In this document: one piece after another, positions 53,021-62,381 of the stretch
Layout: every line of letters begins with the position of its first letter
How positions within the stretch are numbered: position 1 is the stretch's first letter
Assembly: GCA_014208095.1 (NCBI GenBank)
Contig: JACHMT010000001.1
Coordinates: forward strand, 496,001-560,000
Length of the DNA stretch: 64,000 nucleotides
Reading direction: 5' to 3'
From: Actinospineispora eucalypti
GTDB taxonomy: Bacteria; Actinomycetota; Actinomycetes; Mycobacteriales; Pseudonocardiaceae
Program-made: the position numbers and the translations under genes
Notes under the pieces: model-generated
The model's database searches: none
Seen by the model: only the letters and a program-made list of their open reading frames with translations
Told to the model about the DNA's origin: nothing

Positions 53021-55165
53021 ATGAGTCAGAAGACGCTGCGCTGGGAGAAGGGCGCCGACGGCATCGTCCTGGTCACCCTGGACGACCCGGCGAAGAGCGC
53101 GAACACCATGTCCGAGCAGTTCAAGGCGGACTTCGACGAGCTCACCCACGAGCTGGTCAAGGCCAAGGACGACATCACCGGCGTGATCATCACCTCGGCG
53201 AAGAAGACCTTCTTCGCCGGCGGTGACCTGAACCGGCTGATCCAGGCCACTCCGGAGGACGCGCCGCGGATCTTCGCCGAGGGCCAGGAGCTCAAGGCCG
53301 CACTGCGCCGGCTGGAGACGCTGGGCCGCCCGGTGGTCGCGGCGATGAACGGCACCGCGCTGGGTGGCGGCCTGGAGATCGGCCTGGCCTGTCACCACCG
53401 CATCGGCCTGGACGCGAAGGGCGTCGTCTACGGCCTGCCCGAGGTCACCCTGGGCCTGCTGCCCGGGGCCGGCGGCGTGGTCCGCATCACCCGCCTGCTG
53501 GGCATCGCCAACGGCTTCATGAACGTGCTCGCGCAGGGCCAGCGGCACAAGCCGGCCAAGGCGCGCGAGGTCGGCATCATCGATGACCTGGCGTCGTCGC
53601 GGGAAGAAGCGCTGGAAAAGGCCCGGGAGTGGATCAAGGCCAACCCCGAGGCCGCGCAGCCGTGGGACAAGAAGGGCTACAAGATCCCCGGCGGCGCGCC
53701 GTCCCACCCGGCCCTGGCGTCCATCCTGCCGGCCTTCCCGGCCAACCTGCGCAAGCAGCTGAAGGGCGCGCCGATGCCGGCGCCGCGCAACATCCTGGCC
53801 GCCGCCGTCGAGGGCGCCCAGGTGGACTTCGACACCGCGCTGAAGATCGAGGGCCGCTACTTCGTGGACCTGGTCACCGGCCAGGTGGCGAAGAACATGA
53901 CCAAGGCGTTCTTCTTCGACCTGCAGGCGATCAACAACGGCGAGTCCCGGCCGGACGGATACGACAAGTACACGCCGCGCAAAGTGGCCGTGCTGGGCGC
54001 CGGGATGATGGGCGCGGGCATCGCCTACGTGTGCGCCCTCTCCGGCTGGGAGGTCGTGCTCAAGGACGTCTCGCTGGAGGCGGCCGAAAAGGGCAAGGAG
54101 TACTCCGAGGGCCTGCTGGCCAAGGCGGTCAAGCGCGGCAGCTCCACCCCGGCGAAGGCCGAGCAGCTGCTCTCCCGGATCACCCCGACCGCCGACTACA
54201 ACGACCTGGCCGGCGCCGACGTGGTGATCGAGGCGGTCTTCGAGTCGGTCGAGCTCAAGCAGGAGGTGTTCCGCGAGGCGATGAAGGTCGTCGAGCCGGA
54301 CGCCCTGCTCTGCTCGAACACCTCCACGCTGCCCATCACCGAGCTGGCCGCCGGGCTGGACCGGCAGGCCGACTTCATCGGCCTGCACTTCTTCTCCCCG
54401 GTGGACAAGATGCCGCTGGTGGAGATCATCCGGGGTGAGCGCACCGGTGACGCCGCGCTGGCCAAGGCGTTCGACCTCACCCTGGGCATCCGCAAGACGC
54501 CCATCGTGGTCAACGACAGCCGGGGCTTCTTCACCAGCCGGGTGATCGGCACCTTCATCAACGAGGGCGTGGCGATGGTCGCCGAGGGCATCGACCCGCA
54601 GACCGTCGAGCAGGCCTCCTCGCAGGCCGGCTACCCGGCTCCGGTGCTCCAGCTGCTGGACGAGCTCACCCTCACCCTGCCGCAGAAGATCCGCAAGGAG
54701 ACTCGCGCCGCGGTCGAGGCGTCTGGTCAGACCTGGACGGAGCACCCGTCCGAGGCGGTCATCGACAAGCTGGTCGAGCTGGGCCGGCCCGGCCGCGCCG
54801 GCGGCGCCGGGTTCTACGACTACGGCTCCGACGGCAAGCGGCTGGCGCTGTGGCCGGGCCTGCGCACCGAGTTGGGCGCTGTACGCCATGACGTTGACCT
54901 GCACGAACTGTCCGAGCGGATGCTGTTCGTGGAAGCGCTGGAAACCTGGAGGTGTTTCGACGAGGGCGTGTTGAAGACGGTGCCGGACGCCAACATCGGC
55001 TCCATCTTCGGCATCGGCTTCCCGGCCTGGACCGGCGGCGTGCGCCAGTACATCGACGGCTACGCCGGCGGTGCGGCCGGCTTCGTGGCCCGGGCCGACG
55101 AGCTGGCCAAGAAGTACGGCGCACGCTTCACCGTGCCCGACTCCCTGCGCGCGGCGGCTAAGTAG
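53021..55165 (+). CDS. fadB: 3-hydroxyacyl-CoA dehydrogenase / enoyl-CoA hydratase
   Basis: This two-domain beta-oxidation enzyme has 714 residues. The N-terminal crotonase domain (about 1-290) has AMNGTALGGGLEIGLACHHR and the hydratase Glu region LPEVTLGLLPGAGG. The dehydrogenase domain starts with VAVLGAGMMGAGIAYV (about 322-337), the NAD(H) Rossmann motif, and contains the catalytic His in LHFFSPVDKMPLVEI. A C-terminal helical domain follows. It acts with FadA to degrade fatty acyl-CoA. A strong terminator lies 11 bp after the stop. Confidence 0.97.
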   Translation: MSQKTLRWEKGADGIVLVTLDDPAKSANTMSEQFKADFDELTHELVKAKDDITGVIITSAKKTFFAGGDLNRLIQATPEDAPRIFAEGQELKAALRRLETLGRPVVAAMNGTALGGGLEIGLACHHRIGLDAKGVVYGLPEVTLGLLPGAGGVVRITRLLGIANGFMNVLAQGQRHKPAKAREVGIIDDLASSREEALEKAREWIKANPEAAQPWDKKGYKIPGGAPSHPALASILPAFPANLRKQLKGAPMPAPRNILAAAVEGAQVDFDTALKIEGRYFVDLVTGQVAKNMTKAFFFDLQAINNGESRPDGYDKYTPRKVAVLGAGMMGAGIAYVCALSGWEVVLKDVSLEAAEKGKEYSEGLLAKAVKRGSSTPAKAEQLLSRITPTADYNDLAGADVVIEAVFESVELKQEVFREAMKVVEPDALLCSNTSTLPITELAAGLDRQADFIGLHFFSPVDKMPLVEIIRGERTGDAALAKAFDLTLGIRKTPIVVNDSRGFFTSRVIGTFINEGVAMVAEGIDPQTVEQASSQAGYPAPVLQLLDELTLTLPQKIRKETRAAVEASGQTWTEHPSEAVIDKLVELGRPGRAGGAGFYDYGSDGKRLALWPGLRTELGAVRHDVDLHELSERMLFVEALETWRCFDEGVLKTVPDANIGSIFGIGFPAWTGGVRQYIDGYAGGAAGFVARADELAKKYGARFTVPDSLRAAAK

Positions 55166-55176
55166 CTCCCGCGTTC

Positions 55177-55219
55177 ACGAAGGCGCGCCACCGGGCCGAA
55201 CTCGGTGGCGCGCCTTCGT
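55177..55219 (+). terminator. Terminator of the fadA-fadB operon
   Basis: ACGAAGGCGCGCCACCG (55177-55193) pairs perfectly with CGGTGGCGCGCCTTCGT (55203-55219), a 17-bp stem with a 9-nt loop. It lies directly after the fadB stop. There is no T-run, as is common in GC-rich actinobacteria. Confidence 0.85.
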
Positions 55220-55351
55220 CGTGTCCACCCAGCTCGCTTTGGCTCTGCGTGGAAATATGCAACACCGGGGTCGCGCCGAGTTCATCCGGAGAGACGTTCG
55301 ATCATGGTGCCGGGTCTCTCATGATGAGCTCGATGTTCGCGGGAGGGTGTT

Positions 55352-55831
55352 ATGGGCGTGCGTGAGGTGCGCGAGGGCGACCTGCCGGAAGTGGTCGCGA
55401 TGGTTTACGGCCTGGCCGAGTACGAGCGGGCGCCGGACGACTGCAAGCTGACCGTCGAGCAGCTGCGCGGCGCGCTCTTCGGGCCACATCCGGCGCTGTT
55501 CGGGCACGTCGCCGAGGTACCGGAGACCGGCGAGCTGGCCGGCATGGCGCTGTGGTTCCTGAACTTCTCCACATGGGAGGGAGAGCACGGGATCTACCTC
55601 GAGGACCTGTTCGTGCGGCCGGAGCATCGCGGCGGCGGGTACGGCAAGGCGCTGATGGTGGAGCTGGCCAGGGTGTGCGAGCGCAACGGCTACCGGCGGC
55701 TGCAGTGGGCGGTGCTGGACTGGAACCAGCCGTCCATCGACTTCTACCGCTCGCTCGGGGCGGTCCCGGAGGACGAGTGGGTCGGCTACCGGCTCACCGA
55801 CGACGCATTGACGGAGCTGGCTTCCGGCTAG
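55352..55831 (+). CDS. GNAT acetyltransferase, SSAT-like
   Basis: A 159-residue GCN5-related N-acetyltransferase. FSTWEGEHGIYLEDLFVRPE and HRGGGYGKALMVELA give the spermidine/spermine or thialysine N-acetyltransferase pattern, with R/Q-x-x-G-x-G/A acetyl-CoA binding in HRGGGYG. The late NQPSIDFYRSLGA is the conserved C-terminal strand-helix. The likely substrate is a small polyamine or diamine, but this is not certain. GGGAGG lies nine bases before the ATG. It converges on the ANTAR gene 6 bp away. Confidence 0.9.
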   Translation: MGVREVREGDLPEVVAMVYGLAEYERAPDDCKLTVEQLRGALFGPHPALFGHVAEVPETGELAGMALWFLNFSTWEGEHGIYLEDLFVRPEHRGGGYGKALMVELARVCERNGYRRLQWAVLDWNQPSIDFYRSLGAVPEDEWVGYRLTDDALTELASG

Positions 55832-55837
55832 CGCCGG

Positions 55838-56590
55838 TCAGCGTCGGTCGCCGGTGTGTTCGGGCGCGGGGGTGGCGGCCTGCTCGGGCACCGGCTTGGC
55901 CGCCTTCCATGACTGGTTGACCAGGTCGGCGGCCACCGCGCGGACCGAGGTCGCGTGCCGGCGGGCCTGCTCGCGCAGCATCCGGTAGGCGGCGTCCAGG
56001 TCGACCTGGTGGCGTTCGGTGAGCATCCCCTTGGCCTGCTCCACCGGGCGCTGCTCGTCCAGCGCGTCGGCCAGCTTGGCCACCATCGACGCGGAGTGCT
56101 GGTAGGCCTCGGCGTTGTCCAGGGTGGCGCCGAGCAGCAGGGCGAACGGGCGCAGCTCGGCCAGCAGGTCCAGGGTGACCGTTCCGGGCTCGGCGGCGAA
56201 CAGCTGCAACCGGCCGACCAGCCCGGTCGGCCCGGGCAGCGCGACCATCGCGCTGATCGGCAGCCCCACCTGACCGGCCGCCTGGGCCAGGTCCATCCGC
56301 TTGGACTGGGTCAGGTCCTGCACCACGTACTCGCGCCGCGCGGAGTCCTCGTCCATCTCCCGCATCAGCCGGGTCAGCTGCACGGCCGCCGGGTGCGAGC
56401 CGAGCATGGCCCGCACCGAACCCGTGGAGTCCAGCAGCACCGCCGCACAGCCGGCCAGCCCGTACAGCTCGGTGAGGGTGTGGCAGGTGCGCTGCAGCAG
56501 CGCGGGCACGTCCAGTTCGGCCACCGAGGTGCTGGCCGCCTCCAGGGCGAACTCCACCAACTCGGGGGGCGGATGCCCGACATCCGGCAT
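55838..56590 (-). CDS. GAF-ANTAR antitermination regulator
   Basis: A 250-residue signalling protein. The GAF-like sensor domain spans about 30-165 (LQRTCHTLTELYGLAGCAAVLL; PISAMVALPGPTGLVGRLQLF). The C-terminal ANTAR RNA-binding domain (about 175-232) has RPVEQAKGMLTERHQVDLDAAYRMLREQA. ANTAR proteins bind RNA hairpins and prevent transcription termination. The ATG at 56590 (MPDVGH) has AAAGGA upstream and was preferred over an upstream frame start. A strong hairpin lies in its leader between it and the P450 gene. Confidence 0.93.
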   Translation of the reverse strand: MPDVGHPPPELVEFALEAASTSVAELDVPALLQRTCHTLTELYGLAGCAAVLLDSTGSVRAMLGSHPAAVQLTRLMREMDEDSARREYVVQDLTQSKRMDLAQAAGQVGLPISAMVALPGPTGLVGRLQLFAAEPGTVTLDLLAELRPFALLLGATLDNAEAYQHSASMVAKLADALDEQRPVEQAKGMLTERHQVDLDAAYRMLREQARRHATSVRAVAADLVNQSWKAAKPVPEQAATPAPEHTGDRR

Positions 56591-56656
56591 GCCGGCGGTC
56601 CTTTCACCTGACGCGAGTTCACGGTGCGGCCAAGCCGGCATCTTGACCGACGGTGA

Positions 56657-56692
56657 CCACTCGGTGTCGGAGCGCGCGCCGACACCGAGTGG
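56657..56692 (-). terminator. Strong hairpin between P450 and ANTAR genes
   Basis: CCACTCGGTGTCGG (56657-56670) pairs perfectly with CCGACACCGAGTGG (56679-56692): a 14-bp stem with an 8-nt loop. It follows the P450 stop and precedes the ANTAR start on the same strand. A short ACTCG/CGAGT stem lies just upstream. It may terminate the P450 transcript or act as an attenuator. Confidence 0.7.
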
Positions 56693-56723
56693 ATTATCAC
56701 TCGGTCGAGTTAGGTAGGTGAAA

Positions 56724-57986
56724 TCAGGTGACGTCCCAGACCACCGGGAGGTAGCTGAACCCGCTCACCAGCAGCGCCTTGTTCCGTTCCGGCTGCTTGT
56801 CCGGATCGGGGCGCAGGTTCGGCAGCCGGCGCAGCAGCGTCTCGAAGGCGATCTTCAGTTCCATCCGGGCCAGCGCGGAGCCGAGGCACATGTGGATGCC
56901 GTGCCCGAAGGACAGGTGCTTGCGCACCTGCACCCGGTCCCGGTCCAGGTCGAACTCGTCGGCCCGCTCGAAGGCCCGCTCGTCGCGGTTCGCCGAGGCC
57001 ATCAGCCAGCGCACCTTGCCGCCCTTGGGGATCTTCACCCCGGCGATCTCGGTGTCCTCGGTGGCGGTCCGGCACAGCCCCTCCAGCGGGGAGGCGTAGC
57101 GCAGCACCTCCTCCACCAGCACCAGGATCAGGTCCGGGTTGTCCTTCACCTTTTGCAGCTGCTCGGGGTGCTGGTTGAGCAGCCAGATGCCGCTGCCGAT
57201 GGTGGTCGTGGTGGTCTCGAAGCCGGCCACCATGAACTGCTGCGCGCCCATGAACAGCTCGACGTCGGACAGCTTCTTGCCGGTCTCCTCGTCCGCCGCG
57301 GTGATCATCGCGGTGAGGATGTCGTCCGGCACTTCCTCGTCGTTGGCCAGCTTGGTCCGGCGGTCCTCCAGCAGCTCGTTGAAGTAGGCCAGGAACTCCA
57401 TCCCGGAGGTGAACGAGCGCTTGATGCCCTCCTCGTCCGCCCCGAACGCGCCGATGGTGTCGTTGCCCCAGCGGAAGAAGTCGTCGATGCGCGAGTCGTC
57501 CACGCCGACCACCTTGGCCACCACCCGGATGGTCATGGCGGCGGCGAACTCCAGGTGCAGGTCGCATTCGCCGCGCGGGTAGAGCTGGTCGATCAGGTCG
57601 TCCGCGACCTTCTGGATGTCCGGTTCCAGAAGCGCGACCCTGCGCGGGGTGAACGCCTTGTTGGCGATGCTGCGCTGCCAGCGGTGCGCCGGGTCGTCGG
57701 AGAACAGCAGCATGCCGTCCTCGGTGAGCGCCCGGGTGCGTTCCGGGCCGGGGCCTTCCTTGCTGGAGTACAGCGCCGGGGTCTGCAGCACCTGCACACA
57801 GTCCTGGTAGCGGGACAGCGACCAGAACTCGGTGGTGGGCTCGGCGATCCACGGGTTCTCGTTCATCTTGCCGACTTCCACGTCGTCGATCACGTGGTGG
57901 TGGACCGGGCAGCCGTCACGCAGTGGCTTGAAGTACTTCTGCGGGTCTTCCTTGACCGCCGGATCGTAGGGATCATAGCTGGTCAT
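56724..57986 (-). CDS. Cytochrome P450
   Basis: A soluble class I bacterial P450 of 420 residues. The heme-thiolate motif is SFGHGIHMCLGSALARME with the axial cysteine at C367. The I-helix oxygen-activation motif is AGFETTTT, and the K-helix ExxR is in EEVLRYASP. The substrate is unknown; resemblance to CYP142/124-like steroid or lipid hydroxylases is possible but not shown. The ATG has GGGAGGGA upstream. It needs ferredoxin and ferredoxin reductase, which are not adjacent. Confidence 0.95.
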   Translation of the reverse strand: MTSYDPYDPAVKEDPQKYFKPLRDGCPVHHHVIDDVEVGKMNENPWIAEPTTEFWSLSRYQDCVQVLQTPALYSSKEGPGPERTRALTEDGMLLFSDDPAHRWQRSIANKAFTPRRVALLEPDIQKVADDLIDQLYPRGECDLHLEFAAAMTIRVVAKVVGVDDSRIDDFFRWGNDTIGAFGADEEGIKRSFTSGMEFLAYFNELLEDRRTKLANDEEVPDDILTAMITAADEETGKKLSDVELFMGAQQFMVAGFETTTTTIGSGIWLLNQHPEQLQKVKDNPDLILVLVEEVLRYASPLEGLCRTATEDTEIAGVKIPKGGKVRWLMASANRDERAFERADEFDLDRDRVQVRKHLSFGHGIHMCLGSALARMELKIAFETLLRRLPNLRPDPDKQPERNKALLVSGFSYLPVVWDVT

Positions 57987-58087
57987 GACGTCCCTCCCAG
58001 TTTCGGCCGACGGCGTCGAAGGTTCAGCTTAAAGAGTGTGCACAAACTTCACAATGCTTGAACCGAACCACCATTCGGTATAAGGGC

Positions 58088-59314
58088 CTATTGGGCCGAG
58101 GTCCGGCGGCGGATCGTCGGCCCGAGGGCCAGCAGGCCGGCGAACAGGGCCAGTCCGATGATGACGCCGGCCGTTCCCAGCGTGCTCGGTCCGGCGTGGT
58201 CGAGAAGGAAGGCGCCGGTCAGCGGCCCGAACACGGCGCCGATGCTGAAGGTGGTGGAGGCGACGCCCATGTACCCGCCACGCAGATCGGCCGGCGCGAG
58301 GTCGGCGAAGGTGGCGCCGAACATGACGGCCACGCCGATCTGGCCGAGGGTCCAGACCAGGACCGAGCCGGCGTAGCCCGCACCGCCGTGCACGATGGTG
58401 CTCAGGCCGACGCCCGCGCCCACCAGGAGCATCGAGACGGCCAGCACCGTGGTGCGGTCGCGACCGGTGAGCAGCCGTACCGCGAGTGGCTGGGCGGCGA
58501 CGATGGTGAGTCCGTTCAGTGCCAGCACCGCGCCGTAGGTCGCGGGGCCGTGGCCGTCGGTCGACATGAGCAGCGGCAGCGTCGTGAACGTCTGCAGGAA
58601 CAGGGTGAAGTAGACGATGTGAATCCCCGCCATGGCGATCATCGGCCGGTCGCGGAGGAGCACCGGCAGCAGCGCGCGCCGGGTGTGCTCGGCCGTCGGC
58701 GGACGGGTCTCGGGCACGCGGCGCCAGACGATCAGCGCCGCGGTGATCGCGGCCGTGATGTTGATCCAGAAGAGCGGGCCGTACCCGGTCTGGGCGAGAT
58801 TCCCGGCGGTGACGGTGGCGACCGAGAAGCCGAGGTTGGCCGCCCAGAAGAGCAGTCCGAAGGCCCGGACCCGCTGCGGGGCGGGGAGGTCGGCCACCGC
58901 CGCGGACGCGGCCGGGCGATGCAGCTCCGACATCAGCCCGACGCCGAAGGCGGCCGCGCAGATCGCCGGCACCGTGTCCGCCGCACCGAGCCCGACCAGC
59001 GCGACGGCGGTCCCCGAGAACCCCACCAGCATGGTGTGGCGCCGGCCGATCCGGTCGCCCAGCCAGCCGCCGAGCAGCTGGGACCCGACGTCTCCCACTC
59101 CGACCGCCGCGACCACCGCACCCGCGGTGGCGAGCGAGAAGTGCCGGTCCTGGGTGAGGTAGAGCACCAGGAACGACCGCACCAGGCTCCCGGCGCGACT
59201 CACGAACTGGGTCGCCGCCAGCGCCCAGACCAGCTGTGGCAGGTCCAAACGAGGTCGGACCGGTCGGTCCGCGGCCGGGGCGGCGGCCAGGGTCTGCGTG
59301 CCGTAGGTCGTCAT
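58088..59314 (-). CDS. MFS exporter (MdtH-like)
   Basis: A 408-residue major facilitator transporter with about twelve helices. The TM2-TM3 loop reads GGWLGDRIGRRHTMLVGF, motif A of drug:proton antiporters. The segment SELHRPAASAAVADLPAPQRVRAFG matches MdtH-like exporters. It is divergent from the LysR regulator with an 83-bp shared promoter region, so it is probably the regulated target. The exported compound is unknown. Confidence 0.9.
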   Translation of the reverse strand: MTTYGTQTLAAAPAADRPVRPRLDLPQLVWALAATQFVSRAGSLVRSFLVLYLTQDRHFSLATAGAVVAAVGVGDVGSQLLGGWLGDRIGRRHTMLVGFSGTAVALVGLGAADTVPAICAAAFGVGLMSELHRPAASAAVADLPAPQRVRAFGLLFWAANLGFSVATVTAGNLAQTGYGPLFWINITAAITAALIVWRRVPETRPPTAEHTRRALLPVLLRDRPMIAMAGIHIVYFTLFLQTFTTLPLLMSTDGHGPATYGAVLALNGLTIVAAQPLAVRLLTGRDRTTVLAVSMLLVGAGVGLSTIVHGGAGYAGSVLVWTLGQIGVAVMFGATFADLAPADLRGGYMGVASTTFSIGAVFGPLTGAFLLDHAGPSTLGTAGVIIGLALFAGLLALGPTIRRRTSAQ

Positions 59315-59362
59315 GTCAAACGACGCTAGAACCGCTAATGCATTGTGAAAAGCGATAGATCT

Positions 59363-59391
59363 CGATCAATTCGATCGCCATATGTTATGTT
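59363..59391. promoter_or_regulatory. LysR operator dyad and leaderless -10
   Basis: CGATCAATTCGATCG (59363-59377) is a perfect 5-5-5 palindrome in the AT-rich spacer between the MFS and LysR genes, a likely LysR site. TATGTT (59386-59391) lies exactly six bases before the LysR GTG start, which suggests a leaderless transcript. Confidence 0.6.
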
Positions 59392-59397
59392 AATGCT

Positions 59398-60291
59398 GTG
59401 GCTGACATCGAGCTGCGCCATCTGAGGGCCATGGCGGTCATCGCCGAGGAAGGAACGTTCGGGCGCGCGGCCGCCCGCCTGGGCTACACCCAGTCGTCGG
59501 TGAGCCAGCAGATCGCCGCGCTGGAACGGGCCGTCGGCGGCGCCGTATTCGACCGGCCCGGAGGTCCCAAGCCGGTGCGGGTCACGCCCCTCGGGGAAGT
59601 GGTCCTGGCCCACGGCCGCGGCCTGCTGACCAGGGCGGCTGCGCTGGCCGACGCCGTCGACCGGTTCCGGGCGGGTCACGGCCGGATCGACATCGGCACG
59701 TTCCAGGGCGTGACCAGGCTGATCCTGCCGGCCGTCGTGAGCCGGTTGCTGGAGGAGTATCCCGGCTGTGACATCCGGCTGACCGAGGTCGCACCGGAGG
59801 AGCCGCGGCTCGGGGATCTCGACCTGTTGTTCCACGACGGCCGGATCGAAGGCGATGTCGAGCACGTCAAGCTGCTCGACGAGCAGTACCTGCTGGTGGC
59901 CGGCGCCGGCGCGTTCCCCGATGGCCCGGTACCGGTGAAGCTGCTCGACGACGTTCCGATGGTCGCCTGGCCGCGCACCCATCACCAGAAATGGCTGGAA
60001 CGGGCGCTGGCCCAGGCCGGCGCGCGGCCGCGGATCGTGTTCCGGACCACCGGCCACGAGGCCATCCTGGCCATGGTGCGGGCCGGCATCGGCTCGGCGG
60101 TGCTGCCCCAGCTGGCCCTGCACGGAACCGATGCCTGGTCCGACGGCCGGCTCGGCGTCCACCAACTGCGGCCATCGCCGACCCGCGAGCTGTACCTGTA
60201 CTGGCCGGCCAGGCGCACCCAGCCGCCACTCGCCGCCCGAGCCGTCGACATCGCCGTCGAGACCGCCAACGAGCTGGCCGGCCGGATATGA
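59398..60291 (+). CDS. LysR-family regulator
   Basis: A 297-residue LysR-type regulator. The N-terminal winged helix has LRHLRAMAVIAEEGTFGRAAARLGYTQSSVSQQIAALER, the usual LTTR pattern. The C-terminal periplasmic-binding-like co-inducer domain follows (GRIDIGTFQGVTRLILP; LLDEQYLLVAG). The inducer is unknown. It is divergent from the MFS exporter, the standard arrangement for a regulator of its neighbour. The GTG start with a close -10 box suggests leaderless translation. Confidence 0.93.
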   Translation: MADIELRHLRAMAVIAEEGTFGRAAARLGYTQSSVSQQIAALERAVGGAVFDRPGGPKPVRVTPLGEVVLAHGRGLLTRAAALADAVDRFRAGHGRIDIGTFQGVTRLILPAVVSRLLEEYPGCDIRLTEVAPEEPRLGDLDLLFHDGRIEGDVEHVKLLDEQYLLVAGAGAFPDGPVPVKLLDDVPMVAWPRTHHQKWLERALAQAGARPRIVFRTTGHEAILAMVRAGIGSAVLPQLALHGTDAWSDGRLGVHQLRPSPTRELYLYWPARRTQPPLAARAVDIAVETANELAGRI

Positions 60292-60321
60292 CACCCGGCG
60301 AAGGGTGCTCCCGGCGGCCGG

Positions 60322-61038
60322 TCAGTCGGGATCGGTGGTGGTCTCGGCGGAGCGGACGCCGGGCAGCTCGGCCAGCAGCGCCGCGAGGTCGGGCAGTTCG
60401 CCGCGGCCGGCGAGGCGCAGGGTGACCTCGGCGACCCGTTCGCCGTCGCCGGTCGACTCCTCCCGGGCGACCAGCAGGCGCTCCACCGACCAGCCGGCGT
60501 CGGTGCAGGCGGCGAGCACCGCGCGCAACACGCCCCGGCCGTCCAGGTAGCTCAGCCGCAGCGCGGGCGGGGCGCCGCGCAGCCGGCCGACGGCCCGGGA
60601 CAGCGGCGGGAAGCCCCGGGTGATCAGGAAGTGTGCGGCGGTCGCGGCCAGCGCCAGAACCGGCAGTCCGCCGCCGCAGGCCATGCCCACGCCGGCGGCC
60701 AGCCACACGGTCGCGGCGGTGGTCAGCCCGCGCACCGCGTCCTTGCGCACGAAGATCAGCCCGCCGCCGATGAACCCGATGCCGGAGACGATCTGTGCGG
60801 ACACCCGGGACGGGTCCAGGGCCACGTGGTCCAGGCTCAGCAGGTCGGAGAAGCCGTACTTGGAAACCTCCATGAACACCGCCGCCCCGACGCCGACCAG
60901 GGTGTGCGTGCGCAGCCCGGCCGCCTTGGCGCCGATCTCCCGCTCCAGGCCGATCGCGGCGGACAGCACCAGTGCCAGCAACAGCGGCAGAAGCAGCGAC
61001 CACTGGGCGTTCGTGGAGTAGAACGGCTCGAGCCCCAT
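60322..61038 (-). CDS. MgtC/SapB-family membrane protein
   Basis: A 238-residue protein with the MgtC core: LLALVLSAAIGLEREIGAKAAGLRTHTLVGVGAAVF, then IVSGIGFIGGGLIFVRKDAVRGLTTAATVWLAAGVGMACG. Four to five helices are followed by a cytoplasmic ACT-like C-terminal domain, as in true MgtC. MgtC proteins support growth at low magnesium and virulence in other bacteria. The ATG at 61038 (MGLEPFY) was chosen; a second ATG at 61080 is possible, and neither has a well-spaced ribosome-binding site. Confidence 0.9.
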   Translation of the reverse strand: MGLEPFYSTNAQWSLLLPLLLALVLSAAIGLEREIGAKAAGLRTHTLVGVGAAVFMEVSKYGFSDLLSLDHVALDPSRVSAQIVSGIGFIGGGLIFVRKDAVRGLTTAATVWLAAGVGMACGGGLPVLALAATAAHFLITRGFPPLSRAVGRLRGAPPALRLSYLDGRGVLRAVLAACTDAGWSVERLLVAREESTGDGERVAEVTLRLAGRGELPDLAALLAELPGVRSAETTTDPD

Positions 61039-61130
61039 GCCTCCAGTCTCGCCGACATCCCTTGACGGGACGCTGAGCATCCCGTAGGAACAGACACATA
61101 CCGACGGTATGTCTGAGTGGAGGGTCGGCG

Positions 61131-62381
61131 ATGACCGATACCGGCTACGTGTTCAACCCGTTCGCCCCCGGCTACACCGACGATCCCTACCCCTTCTACG
61201 CCGAGCTGCGCGCGCTGGAGCCGGTGCACGCCAACCCGCTCGGCTTCTGGGTGCTCGGCCGGCACGCCGACGTGACCGAGCTGCTGCGGTCCCGGCAGTC
61301 GGTGGAGGACCGCAACGTCGGCCCCAGTCCGCTGCGCGACCTGGCCGAGGCCGCCGCCGCGCAGACGCAGACCGGGAACCGCCCGATGTCCATGCTGGAC
61401 CGCGACCCGCCGGACCACACCCGGCTGCGCAAGCTGGTCACCAAGGCGTTCACCAAGCGGGCCATCGACGCGCTGGAGCCGCTGGTCGTCGACCTGGTGG
61501 ACGCGGCGCTGGACCGGATCGAGGCGAGCATCGCCACTACCGGTAGCGCCGACCTGATCGAGGAGCTGGCCTACCCGCTGCCGTTCACGGTGATCTGCGA
61601 GATGCTCGGCATGCCGGACACCGACCACGCCCGGCTGCGTGATCTCGCGGCCACCCTGGTCCGCTCGCTGGAACCGGTCACCGACGTCGAGGTCTTCAAG
61701 CAGATCGCGGCGGCCGACCGGGAGATCAACGACCGGATTGCCGCCGTGATCGAGGCGAAGCGGGGTCGTCCGGGGGAAGACCTGCTCACCGCGTTGATCC
61801 AGGCCGAGGACGACGGGGACAAGCTCACCGACGAGGAACTGGTCGCGCAGGTGGTGCTGCTCTACGTGGCCGGCCACGAGACCACGGTGAACCTGATCGC
61901 CAACGGCACGCTGGCCCTGCTGCGCCACCCGGACCAGTTCGCGCTCCTCGCGGCCAACCCGGAGCTGGACACGAACGCGATCGAGGAGCTGCTGCGCTAC
62001 GACTCACCGGTGCAGTCCACCCGGCGGATCACCCTCGAGCCGTACGCGGTGGGTGGCCGGGAGATCCCCGCCGGGTCGTTCGTGCTGGCCATACTGGCTT
62101 CGGCCAACCGGGACGAGGAGTTCTGGGGGCCGGACGCCGGCGAGCTGAAGCTGGACCGGCCGAACGCCAAGGCCCAGGTCAGCTTCGGCGGCGGACCGCA
62201 CCACTGCCTGGGCGCATCCCTGGCCCGGCTGGAAGGCCGGGTCGCCATAACCCGCCTGATCCGCCGCTTCCCGACGTTGGCCCTGGCCGCCGAGGTCACC
62301 TGGAACGGCCGCCAAAACCTCCGAGGCCCCGCCACCCTCCCCATCACCTCCCCTCCCGATTCAGTGCCTTCCGCACCGTGA
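61131..62381 (+). CDS. Cytochrome P450
   Basis: A class I P450 of 416 residues. The heme motif is SFGGGPHHCLGASLARLEG with C359. The I-helix motif is AGHETTVNLIAN, and ExxR is in EELLRYDSP. It is of the CYP107-like soluble type common in actinomycetes; the substrate is unknown. The start has GGAGGGT upstream. The last residues, PPDSVPSAP, and the TGA stop are encoded by the first unit of the family-B repeat, so the C-terminal end comes from repeat sequence. Confidence 0.95.
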   Translation: MTDTGYVFNPFAPGYTDDPYPFYAELRALEPVHANPLGFWVLGRHADVTELLRSRQSVEDRNVGPSPLRDLAEAAAAQTQTGNRPMSMLDRDPPDHTRLRKLVTKAFTKRAIDALEPLVVDLVDAALDRIEASIATTGSADLIEELAYPLPFTVICEMLGMPDTDHARLRDLAATLVRSLEPVTDVEVFKQIAAADREINDRIAAVIEAKRGRPGEDLLTALIQAEDDGDKLTDEELVAQVVLLYVAGHETTVNLIANGTLALLRHPDQFALLAANPELDTNAIEELLRYDSPVQSTRRITLEPYAVGGREIPAGSFVLAILASANRDEEFWGPDAGELKLDRPNAKAQVSFGGGPHHCLGASLARLEGRVAITRLIRRFPTLALAAEVTWNGRQNLRGPATLPITSPPDSVPSAP

